Positions 53,236-62,249 of a DNA stretch of 64,000 nt are shown piece by piece. The position numbers and the translations under genes are program-made. Within the stretch, counting starts at the first letter, position 1. Each line of letters begins with the position of its first letter. This DNA comes from Pseudomonadales bacterium (lineage in GTDB: Bacteria; Pseudomonadota; Gammaproteobacteria; Pseudomonadales; Pseudohongiellaceae). The stretch lies in contig JALQUB010000064.1 of the NCBI GenBank assembly GCA_023268635.1, positions 1-64,000 on the forward strand, read 5' to 3'. The notes under the pieces are model-generated. The model saw only the letters and a list, made by a program, of their open reading frames with translations, made no database searches and was not told where the DNA came from.

Positions 53236-53555
53236 GAGTGTTTCCTAGATTCGCTATTCGGAGAAAGTGTCGCGTTAGGTGTTCGAACTAAAGCAAGATT
53301 TTACCTCTAAACACGTCGCCATGTAAGTTGAGCCAGCTAATCTTATGCGCGATAAGCCCCCTCCCGGCATTTCAATAGTTCGCACATCTCCGAGCACCAA
53401 ATAGAAGATCGCTAATCGGCTGGCAAACAATTTTCATTCAGTTGGGTCCACAGTGATTAAATTGCCTCGTGGCAGTCCTATCGTTAGAATGCCCCATCCT
53501 GAGCTTCCATTATAGCGTTAAGCACTCAACTCGGATTTCTAAAGGTTAATTAGCC

Positions 53556-54452
53556 ATGAGCTGTAGACATTTCCTCACTCTTCAAGACATTAGCGCAAGC
53601 GAGTTCAAACAAATTATCGCGCGCGCTATGGAATTGAAGAACTCACCACAGCTGGCAACACGAGCAGAGGGCAAAACGCTGGCGCTGATATTCGAAAAAT
53701 CGTCTACTCGAACTCGAGTTGCCTTCGAGGTCGCCATGAATCAACTAGGAGGAAGCGCACTCTTTTTGTCGAGCAATGATTCACAGCTAGGCCGAGGCGA
53801 ACCAGTAGAGGATACGGCACGCGTCTTGTCACGCATGGTGGACTGCGTAGCAATCCGAACCTTTGATCACGCGATGCTTAGCAAATTCGCGGCGCACTCC
53901 TCTGTGCCCGTGATTAATGCACTGACCGACGACTATCACCCCTGCCAGTTACTCGCCGATATGCAGACTTACTTCGAGCATCGCGGAGACATTAGCGGTA
54001 AGCGTGTCACGTGGATCGGTGATGGCAATAATATGTGCCACTCTTATATCAACGCCGCCGCATTACTAGACTTCGAATTACGCATTGCCTGCCCAAACGG
54101 GTTCGAACCAAATGCTGAACTCATGGCGAAGCATGCATCAAGGGTTACCCTCTGCAGTACGCCGGAGGAAGCGGTTACAGGTACTAGCCTCGTAGTGACC
54201 GATGTATGGGCCTCTATGGGGCAAGAATCCGAGCAGTCGGAGCGCCTCGCGCGCTTTGATGGCTTTCAAGTCAATGCCGAGTTAATGGCACACGCCGCCT
54301 CAGATGCTCTCTTTATGCATTGCTTACCAGCACACCGCGGTGAGGAAGTGAGTGCAGAGCTTCTCGATGGCGCCGAGTCAGTCGTATGGGATGAGGCCGA
54401 GAATAGAATGCACTCACAGAAAGCGCTTCTAGAATTGCTCTTAAACGGTTAG
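53556..54452 (+). CDS. argF: Ornithine carbamoyltransferase
   Basis: [77 protein letters not shown]. Confidence 0.97.
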   Translation: MSCRHFLTLQDISASEFKQIIARAMELKNSPQLATRAEGKTLALIFEKSSTRTRVAFEVAMNQLGGSALFLSSNDSQLGRGEPVEDTARVLSRMVDCVAIRTFDHAMLSKFAAHSSVPVINALTDDYHPCQLLADMQTYFEHRGDISGKRVTWIGDGNNMCHSYINAAALLDFELRIACPNGFEPNAELMAKHASRVTLCSTPEEAVTGTSLVVTDVWASMGQESEQSERLARFDGFQVNAELMAHAASDALFMHCLPAHRGEEVSAELLDGAESVVWDEAENRMHSQKALLELLLNG

Positions 54453-54621
54453 TTCACAAGGCGCTATGGACGCGAATTTCGCGCCCATACGCGAAATAGC
54501 GTACTACTACATATTGTGTTTGGCCCCACAGCAAGGGAATGCGATGTTTTAATCAGTAATTATCCGTTTATTTAATTTATAAATCAGATAGTTAAGGCAA
54601 TTCTAGGCAAAAGCTCACCCC

Positions 54622-54745
54622 TGTTGGTATCGAATAGCCAGCCACCCAAATCACCAAGGTGCGTCCCTATGCACCAGTCTCACCCTATACCAACACTCGC
54701 CTCCAGATACGATCGATAAAACAACATTCCAGTGGGTGGTGGCTA
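54622..54745. repeat. Cluster of inverted repeats downstream of argF
   Basis: TGTTGGTAT (54622-54630) / ATACCAACA (54687-54695), perfect; TAGCCAGCCACCCA (from about 54635) / TGGGTGGTGGCTA (54733-54745), one-base indel. Confidence 0.5.
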
Positions 54746-55074
54746 CTCGCCATTTCCGATTTCAAACTAAGCTTCCAGCCACTTAGCCATAAGCTGAATT
54801 ACTCACCGCGCCTTGGTTTAATCCATTCATCAATTCCACAACAAGAATGCATAAATCTGCACTTCAGAATATTGACCAAATAGGTCTCGTTAGGCCGATT
54901 AACAGGGCCAACCCCGCTTACTTTAGTTTTACGTGTCGCTGATATCTAAGCTACATCGCTCCATCGAGTCTCAAACCACGCTTCATTGCATTTTCCTGTC
55001 CTTAATCGTCACAATTAACGACTTACAAGCCCTTTAAAAACGTGGGACGAAAAATAGCGCTTTGTCGCTGCACT

Positions 55075-55083
55075 TATCCACAG
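55075..55083 (+). promoter_or_regulatory. Consensus DnaA box upstream of nrdA
   Basis: TTATCCACA, exact. Confidence 0.5.
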
Positions 55084-55718
55084 ACTGTCCACATCGCACA
55101 AACAGTTATTACCCTTGCAATTGTCTAGATTACTCACTATCTTGTGTGGCCTAATTAAAAAAACCCTATATATCGTTGTGCATGGCTTGCGAATAGGTTA
55201 TTTTCACTGCCTAAACTCGTGATGGAAAAACGCTGATTAAGGGGTTTGAAAGGCGCTAGGTAGCAGCTGAAAAAGAGAGAATGCCCACACAATCACCGAG
55301 ATATGCATGGCAAACGTGCTCAATAAGCATCAACTAAAGAACTCTGCATAAGGGCGGCCTCGCAATCAGCCAGAGCAGTCAAAAAAGGGCGATACCGGGT
55401 CCATACAGGTACTAAATCGGTCAGATTTGTAACTAGTCAGACAACTAGTCAACGCTAAGGGGGAACGAACTAGCTTCACGACAGCTTGAACATTGAAAAA
55501 TGCACAGCCGGTCAGCGAGCAAGCTGATAAATCATCAGATCGCGCCGCGTGTATCGCAAGCAGACTCAACAAACCCTCTTCAATTTTAACCTGGTGATTT
55601 CTCGCTATCCGCGAGAAGTCTAGGAAGCCCGCTACGCTTCCTTTGATGCGTAGCAAACAGAGTGATATTTAGTGAAATATTATTTATTTTGCTAAATAGC
55701 TAAAGTGTTTCGACCAAA

Positions 55719-55734
55719 ACACTATATATAGTAT
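55719..55734. promoter_or_regulatory. NrdR box upstream of nrdA
   Basis: ACACTATATATAGTAT, 15/16 to the palindrome ACACTATATATAGTGT; about 180 bp upstream of nrdA. Confidence 0.75.
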
Positions 55735-55912
55735 GTGGCACTAAAAATTCGCATAAGCAAGCGAAGGCCAATTAGCTCACAGATAGGGTGAGCGAATCAG
55801 GATTCCGGCAGTTTTTCTGCCCTCAAGTAGTAAGCAGTGGCACGAAAACCAACAGCATAAGAACGAATAAAAACCTATAAGTATCAAGGCACAGATAAAA
55901 TCGGAGCGCCAA

Positions 55913-58765
55913 ATGCAGATCGATGCACAACCCACCGCTAGCGCCAACCCAGCGCCATCACCTTCAATAGCAACACCTTCTCCCGCAGCGACAGCGCCAG
56001 GTCAATTACGAGTCATAAAACGTAATGGTGCCGTGGTTGGCTATGACGACTCCAAAATCAGTGTTGCAATCACCAAGGCATATCTCGAAGTAGAGGGTGG
56101 TAATGCAGCAGATTCGACTCGTATCCACGAGTCTGTCGCACAGCTCGCCAGACAAATTACCGAAATTTTCGCAAGGCGAATGCCATCGGGCGGAACGATC
56201 CATATCGAGGATATTCAAGATCAGGTCGAGCTAGCGCTCATGCGTAGCGGCGAGCACAAGGTGGCACGCAGCTATGTCATCTATCGTGCCGAACATGAAC
56301 GCCTACGCCAGCAGAAGCGCGACGTCGAAATTGACAAAGAAGCACTGATTAATATCACACTCGACAATGGCGAGCAGGCTCCGCTCGACGCCCAACGACT
56401 GCGTATTGTCATCGACGAGGCATGTGAAGGTCTGGAAGGTGTCTCTGCCGACGCTATCTACAAAGAAACACTCAAGAACCTCTACCCCGGCGTGAAAATG
56501 AGCGATGTTCGCACCTCGCTTGTTATGTGCGCACGCACCATGGTTGAGAAAGATCCTAATTATTCTTATGTGACAGCGCGTCTACTCATGGATACCGTAC
56601 GATCGGAAGCGCTGAGTTTCCTCGGTATAGCAGAAGCAGCCACACAATCGGAGATGCATTATCGTTATGCAGCAACACTCAAACCCTATATTGAGAAAGG
56701 TGTTGAGCTGGGGCTGCTATCACCCCACTTACTAGAATACGATCTCGGCAAATTAGGCCAGGCCTTACAAGCCGATCGTGACCAGCAGTTCACCTATTTA
56801 GGATTGCAAACCCTCTACGACCGCTACTTTATTCATAGCAACGACATACGATTCGAGTTACCGCAAGTCTTCTTCATGCGCGTCGCCATGGGACTCGCCA
56901 CCAATGAAGAGAATCGCGAAGACAGGGCTATTGAGTTCTACAACTTGCTATCCAGCTTCGACTACATGGTTTCGACGCCTCAGTTATTCAACTCTGGCAC
57001 TCTACGCCCGCAGCTGTCGTCTTGCTTCTTAACCACAGTCCCCGACGATCTTCATGGGATCTATTCAGCGATTCGCGACAACGCCATGCTCTCTAAATGG
57101 GCTGGCGGTCTTGGCAATGACTGGACTCCAGTTCGAGCTCTTGGCGCCCATATTAAAGGTACCAACGGCAAGTCACAGGGCATCGTTCCCTTCCTAAAGG
57201 TTGTCAATGACACCGCCGTCGCGGTCAACCAAGGCGGCAAGCGCAAGGGGGCTGTTTGCTCATACTTAGAAACTTGGCACCTCGACATTGAAGAATTTCT
57301 CGAACTTCGCAAGAACACAGGTGATGAGCGTCGCCGTGCACACGATATGAACACAGCGAATTGGATTCCCGACCTTTTCATGAAGCGCGTCTTCAATGAT
57401 CAAGAGTGGACGCTCTTCTCGCCTAACAATGTTCCCGAGCTGCATGACTTACACGGTGTCGCATTCGAAGAAAAATACGTCGAATACGAGCGCAAAGCAG
57501 CAGCGGGTGAAATTGAGGTTTACAAGACTGTCCGAGCCGCCGATCTGTGGCGCAAAATGATCTCGATGCTGTTCGAAACTGGACACCCATGGATCACTTT
57601 CAAAGATGCTTGCAACGTGCGTTCACCTCAGCAGCACATTGGTACGATACATTCATCGAACCTGTGCACCGAGATTACGCTCAATACAAATAAAGACGAG
57701 ATTGCTGTTTGCAACCTCGGCTCCATCAATCTCGTCAACCATGTCAATGAGAATGGTCTGGACAAGGAGAAACTTAAAAAGACGGTGACCACGGCTGTTC
57801 GCATGCTCGACAACGTCATCGATATTAACTACTACTCTGTGCCGCAGGCTGAAAACTCCAATTTGAAGCACCGCCCCATAGGCATGGGCATCATGGGCTT
57901 CCAGGATGCGCTCTACGCTCAACGCATCGCCTACTCTTCAGAGCAAGCAGTAGAATTTGCAGACGTTTCCATGGAAGTAATCAGCTATTACGCTCTCAGC
58001 GCTTCCAGCGACTTAGCAGTAGAGCGTGGCCGCTATCAAACATTTGAGGGCTCACTCTGGGATCAGGGCATCTTGCCTATCGACTCACTGCAGCTACTCC
58101 ATGAAGCCCGCGGCGTCGACTTCCTCGACATCAATATGGATCAACGCCTCGATTGGGATAGCCTGCGCAATAAGATTAAGCAGGACGGAATGCGCAATTC
58201 AAACGTCCTAGCCATCGCTCCCACAGCGACGATCGCTAACATTAGCGGCGTTTCGCAATCCATAGAGCCGACTTACCAAAACCTCTATGTGAAATCGAAT
58301 CTGTCGGGCGAATTTACAGTCGTTAACCCTTTCCTTGTGCGCGACTTGAAACAGGCAGGTCTCTGGGACAGCGTCATGGTAAACGATCTCAAATACTACG
58401 AAGGTAGTGTCCAGAAGATAGATCGCATCCCCGATGAGATAAAACAAATTTATGCTACGGCATTCGAGATCGAGCCTCGCTGGATAGTCGATGCTGCAAG
58501 CCGACGCCAGAAATGGATTGACCAAGCGCAATCGCTCAACCTCTATGTCGCCGGTGCTAGCGGTAAGAAGTTGGACATCACTTACAAGATGGCATGGTTA
58601 CGTGGATTAAAAACGACTTACTATCTCCGCGCACTCGCCGCAACAACGACAGAGAAGTCGACTGTCTCAGACATGAGCCTGAATAAGGTGTCTGCCGAAC
58701 CAACAGCGGCACCGGTTCCGAAGGCTTGCTCATTAGATGATCCTGATTGTGAGGCTTGCCAATAG
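55913..58765 (+). CDS. nrdA: Ribonucleoside-diphosphate reductase class Ia, alpha subunit
   Basis: ATP-cone RVIKRNGAVVGYDDSKISVAITKAYLEVEG, PQLFNSGTLRPQLSSCFL, CTEITLNTNKDEIAVCNLGSINL, C-terminal CSLDDPDCEACQ. Confidence 0.97.
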   Translation: MQIDAQPTASANPAPSPSIATPSPAATAPGQLRVIKRNGAVVGYDDSKISVAITKAYLEVEGGNAADSTRIHESVAQLARQITEIFARRMPSGGTIHIEDIQDQVELALMRSGEHKVARSYVIYRAEHERLRQQKRDVEIDKEALINITLDNGEQAPLDAQRLRIVIDEACEGLEGVSADAIYKETLKNLYPGVKMSDVRTSLVMCARTMVEKDPNYSYVTARLLMDTVRSEALSFLGIAEAATQSEMHYRYAATLKPYIEKGVELGLLSPHLLEYDLGKLGQALQADRDQQFTYLGLQTLYDRYFIHSNDIRFELPQVFFMRVAMGLATNEENREDRAIEFYNLLSSFDYMVSTPQLFNSGTLRPQLSSCFLTTVPDDLHGIYSAIRDNAMLSKWAGGLGNDWTPVRALGAHIKGTNGKSQGIVPFLKVVNDTAVAVNQGGKRKGAVCSYLETWHLDIEEFLELRKNTGDERRRAHDMNTANWIPDLFMKRVFNDQEWTLFSPNNVPELHDLHGVAFEEKYVEYERKAAAGEIEVYKTVRAADLWRKMISMLFETGHPWITFKDACNVRSPQQHIGTIHSSNLCTEITLNTNKDEIAVCNLGSINLVNHVNENGLDKEKLKKTVTTAVRMLDNVIDINYYSVPQAENSNLKHRPIGMGIMGFQDALYAQRIAYSSEQAVEFADVSMEVISYYALSASSDLAVERGRYQTFEGSLWDQGILPIDSLQLLHEARGVDFLDINMDQRLDWDSLRNKIKQDGMRNSNVLAIAPTATIANISGVSQSIEPTYQNLYVKSNLSGEFTVVNPFLVRDLKQAGLWDSVMVNDLKYYEGSVQKIDRIPDEIKQIYATAFEIEPRWIVDAASRRQKWIDQAQSLNLYVAGASGKKLDITYKMAWLRGLKTTYYLRALAATTTEKSTVSDMSLNKVSAEPTAAPVPKACSLDDPDCEACQ

Positions 58766-58857
58766 GAACATGGCAAGCCTGCCAAGATTAGAAACAAAGA
58801 AATAATAGAAAGCTAAAAGTGCGACGAGAATTCGCACAGGAAGAGGAAGTGCAGATT

Positions 58858-60120
58858 ATGTTGTCATGGGACGAATTCGATAAAGAGCCAACAGCCTCCA
58901 CCGGCGCCCCTGTAGCGGTACCGGAAACGGTCACTAGCGCCGCTGCTAGCAAACCAATCGAGCAAGCGGCTCCTACGGCGTCAGTCGAAACCCCTGATGC
59001 TAGCGAAGCGATGTCGTCGGACAACGATGCACTCCGAAGAGCAAAGCAGGCCGTAGAGGCTCTAGATGCAAGCTCTGGCATTGAAGAGCTCGAAGGCACT
59101 GCCAACCGCGTGGCCGTAGACGATAAAGCGATGATCAATTGTCGTGCAGACCTGAATCAGCTAGTCCCATTCAAATATGATTGGGCGTGGCAGAAGTATC
59201 TTGATGGTTGTGCGAATCATTGGATGCCGCAAGAAGTTAATATGAACGCAGATATCGCTTTGTGGAAAAACCCACAAGGGCTAACCGCGGATGAGAGACT
59301 GATCGTTAAACGCAACCTTGGTTTCTTCTCAACTGCGGACTCGCTTGTTGCGAACAATCTCGTTCTCGCAATTTATCGCCTCATTACCAACCCAGAATGT
59401 CGTCAATACATCCTCAGGCAGGCGTTCGAAGAAGCGATTCATACGCACGCTTATCAATATTGCATCGAATCACTCTCGATGGATGAGGGTGAAATTTTCA
59501 ATATGTACCATGAGGTTCCATCGGTTGCTAAGAAGGCTTCGTGGGGACTGAAATATACACAGGAACTCAGCGACCCGAATTTCACCACGGGAACAATTGA
59601 AAAGGATCAGACGCTACTTAAGAATCTCATCGCATTCTACTGCTGCCTGGAAGGGATTTTCTTCTACTGTGGCTTCACGCAGATTCTCTCCATGGGTCGT
59701 CGCAACAAGATGACCGGAACTTCCGAGCAATTTCAATACATTCTGCGCGATGAATCCATGCACCTGAACTTCGGTATCGACATGATCAATCAGATCAAGT
59801 TCGAAAATCCTCAGATCTGGACCGATGAATTCAAGCAAACCGCGACGCAAATGATCTTGGAGGCGACTCAACTAGAAATCGAATACGCACGTGACACCAT
59901 GCCTCGCGGCGTGCTCGGCATGAATGCGTCTATGATGGAAGAATATCTCCAATTCATCGCAAATCGACGCCTCATTCAAATTGGTCTCCCAGCGCAATTC
60001 GTTGGCGTTGAAAATCCATTCCCATGGATGTCCGAAATCATGGATCTACGTAAAGAAAAGAACTTCTTTGAAACACGCGTCATCGAGTACCAAACTGGCG
60101 GAGCCTTGTCTTGGGACTAG
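58858..60120 (+). CDS. nrdB: Ribonucleoside-diphosphate reductase class Ia, beta subunit
   Basis: [11 protein letters not shown] start; [53 protein letters not shown]. Confidence 0.96.
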   Translation: MLSWDEFDKEPTASTGAPVAVPETVTSAAASKPIEQAAPTASVETPDASEAMSSDNDALRRAKQAVEALDASSGIEELEGTANRVAVDDKAMINCRADLNQLVPFKYDWAWQKYLDGCANHWMPQEVNMNADIALWKNPQGLTADERLIVKRNLGFFSTADSLVANNLVLAIYRLITNPECRQYILRQAFEEAIHTHAYQYCIESLSMDEGEIFNMYHEVPSVAKKASWGLKYTQELSDPNFTTGTIEKDQTLLKNLIAFYCCLEGIFFYCGFTQILSMGRRNKMTGTSEQFQYILRDESMHLNFGIDMINQIKFENPQIWTDEFKQTATQMILEATQLEIEYARDTMPRGVLGMNASMMEEYLQFIANRRLIQIGLPAQFVGVENPFPWMSEIMDLRKEKNFFETRVIEYQTGGALSWD

Positions 60121-60170
60121 CTTCGAACTAATTCAAGCCCTCTGCATAACAGCGAATTAAGGGAGATCGC

Positions 60171-60485
60171 GTGAGCGAGAAGAAGAAAGACACAACGGAT
60201 GTGGCAGGTGATTCGCCAGAGAAAACCCTGCTGACCTTAGACCAGTTAAGCCAAACTATTGACGTCATGTCTAGCGTGGTCAATCGCTTGCGTTCACACC
60301 TCAGTGAGCAATTAAACGTTGCTCGTTCAGAGCAACAAACTAAAACGCAACCCGTTGAGCACACCGCAAACACTACTCAGGAAAAAGATTCCGCGCAGGA
60401 TCAAGGCCCTCGCTTCATCGTAGAAATTCACAGTGACAAGGAAGCAGAATCACTCCCCCTCGATTCGCCCAAAATCTTACACTGA
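60171..60485 (+). CDS. Conserved-hypothetical-like small protein downstream of nrdB
   Basis: GTG start with GGGAG upstream; 104 aa, helical TLDQLSQTIDVMSSVVNRLRSHLSEQL core, charged flanks; same strand as nrdAB. Confidence 0.65.
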   Translation: MSEKKKDTTDVAGDSPEKTLLTLDQLSQTIDVMSSVVNRLRSHLSEQLNVARSEQQTKTQPVEHTANTTQEKDSAQDQGPRFIVEIHSDKEAESLPLDSPKILH

Positions 60486-60538
60486 CACTTCTATCGAGCG
60501 TAATTCCTGTCGGGTAGCGCCCACGTAAGAGCGATTGG

Positions 60539-61177
60539 ATGGCACAGCGAGCAAGCTCAACAATTCTTGATTCCCAGCTACCAGTAGGAGCGCTCGTTCT
60601 AGCGGCCGGGTACAGTCGACGCTTTGGCGGTGATAAATTACTCGCGCCACTTCCTGGCAAGCAACAGCTCACTGTCTTTAAACAGATGCTCGACCGCCTG
60701 AGCCTTGCACTCGATGACATCCTCATCGTCACAAGACCCGCACTCTACGGCACACTTCTTGAATATGTGGAGTCGACCAAAATCCAACGACCTAGTTGTC
60801 AAATTTCGATACTCAGCTTTGATGGCTCATCCGATGGTATGGGCGCGAGCTTAGCATTCGCCGCACGGCATGTGCCCAACTGGAGAGCTGCTCTGGTCTG
60901 CCTGGCCGACATGCCAAACATACAAACGGACAGCTACTCTCAAATACTCACTGCCTCGTCACGGGATAAAATTGTGCTTCCTACCTATGAAGGAAAGCGA
61001 GGACATCCAGTAGCGTTTGGCGCGGACTTCTTTGACGAACTCAGAGCACTACATGGTGACCAAGGAGCGCGCGATCTGCTCACCAAACATAGTGGCCAGA
61101 TAACTACGCTGCAACTGAATGATAGCGGTATACTCTTCGATATCGATACACCGACCGACTTACAAAGGCAGTCATGA
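60539..61177 (+). CDS. MobA-like/MocA-family nucleotidyltransferase
   Basis: VGALVLAAGYSRRFGGDKLLAPLPGK, MGASLAFAARHVPNWRAALVCLADMPNI, TYEGKRGHPVAFG. Confidence 0.88.
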   Translation: MAQRASSTILDSQLPVGALVLAAGYSRRFGGDKLLAPLPGKQQLTVFKQMLDRLSLALDDILIVTRPALYGTLLEYVESTKIQRPSCQISILSFDGSSDGMGASLAFAARHVPNWRAALVCLADMPNIQTDSYSQILTASSRDKIVLPTYEGKRGHPVAFGADFFDELRALHGDQGARDLLTKHSGQITTLQLNDSGILFDIDTPTDLQRQS

Positions 61178-62028
61178 ACCTAATTTACTGCTCCCACATT
61201 CGCGCCATCCTTTTTAGCAGCACCCTCAGCCTGCTCGTTAATTTCACTGCGCACGCGGACGAAGCTAGTGCCCGCGCGTTAATGAGCAACCCCAACAACC
61301 CTCTGGTCGCACTTTTTTCGGCAAAAGGGGCAATCTACATAGAACTCCACCGCACTCAAGCGCCGAAGAATATTGCACGACTCATTGAGCTCATCGAAGG
61401 CAAGCATCGCTTCCCCGACTCCGACATCCAGTCGCGATATTATGATCAGACTCAATTCTACGAGAGCATCCCTAATAGCCGACTTCGCACGGGTGCAGCT
61501 GCATTCAATCGGTTCGGATTAATACCCTCCGCTCTCGAAGAAGAAATAGATTCCACCTCTCTCGGGTTAGAACAACGACCCCTGCTTAATGATGCAGGAG
61601 AAGTAGACTCTCATTTAGCTATCGACTCGCGCGAGGCCTTCGACGAAACAATCCTCGCACCGCTCTATGCGAGCCTCGGTATTGAAAACGCCAGTCAAGC
61701 CGCCGCGAATGCGCCAGCAGTCATGGAGCAATTGCGGGCGATGTCAGTGGCCGATGCGCTTGAAAATCTAGGCCATCGTTTTACTCAGGGATTAGGGACA
61801 CCAATGCTGCTCCGCGGCGATGTCGCGTTGAGTTCTAGTCCAGCCGGAGTTGCCAGCACCGAATTGATAATTCTGTTAGAAGACAGCCCCTGGCTAGACG
61901 GCCAGGTCACTGCAATAGGTTCTATAGTAGAAGGCCTTAATATAGCGGATGCCATCAGCGAGACAGAGGTAGCACCCGACTTGAACATCAATCAAGCTAC
62001 TGCTATTTACTCATTAAGGGTATTGTAA
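61174..62028 (+). CDS. Divergent cyclophilin-like secreted protein
   Basis: Signal-like start; VALFSAKGAIYIELHRTQAPKNIARLIELIEG...YYDQTQFYESIPNSRLRTGAAAFN and ELIILLEDSPWLDGQVTAIGSIVEGLNIADAIS are collinear with cyclophilin; large insertions. Confidence 0.7.
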   Translation: MNLIYCSHIRAILFSSTLSLLVNFTAHADEASARALMSNPNNPLVALFSAKGAIYIELHRTQAPKNIARLIELIEGKHRFPDSDIQSRYYDQTQFYESIPNSRLRTGAAAFNRFGLIPSALEEEIDSTSLGLEQRPLLNDAGEVDSHLAIDSREAFDETILAPLYASLGIENASQAAANAPAVMEQLRAMSVADALENLGHRFTQGLGTPMLLRGDVALSSSPAGVASTELIILLEDSPWLDGQVTAIGSIVEGLNIADAISETEVAPDLNINQATAIYSLRVL

Positions 62029-62070
62029 TTAACATCTTCTTAGCTGCTAATAAGCTAGAAGGAGAGCACG

Positions 62071-62238
62071 ATGTCAAAAAAGAAAAAAGGGAATTCTAAG
62101 CAAGGAACCTATGCCCTTAGCATCACGATGGGACTTGTCTTAGGCTTTGGCTTGGGCATTATATTCCAGCAAATAGCGATCACTAGCCTCGTAGGTGCTG
62201 CAGCGGGATATCTAGTCGCACACAAACTCGTCGCTTAA
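62071..62238 (+). CDS. Small membrane protein, 55 aa (not in the supplied ORF list)
   Basis: MSKKKKGNSKQGTYALSITMGLVLGFGLGIIFQQIAITSLVGAAAGYLVAHKLVA; GGAG RBS about 8 nt upstream; Lys-rich head and Gly-rich TM helices. Confidence 0.6.
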   Translation: MSKKKKGNSKQGTYALSITMGLVLGFGLGIIFQQIAITSLVGAAAGYLVAHKLVA

Positions 62239-62249
62239 CAGAGAATCGT

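Noticed and set aside
54659-54883. 74-aa ORF downstream of argF
   Set aside because: Overlaps the inverted repeats, no RBS, composition not protein-like.
55366-55656. 96-aa minus-strand ORF in the nrdA upstream region
   Set aside because: No RBS or recognisable domain; overlaps the hairpin region and is probably spurious.
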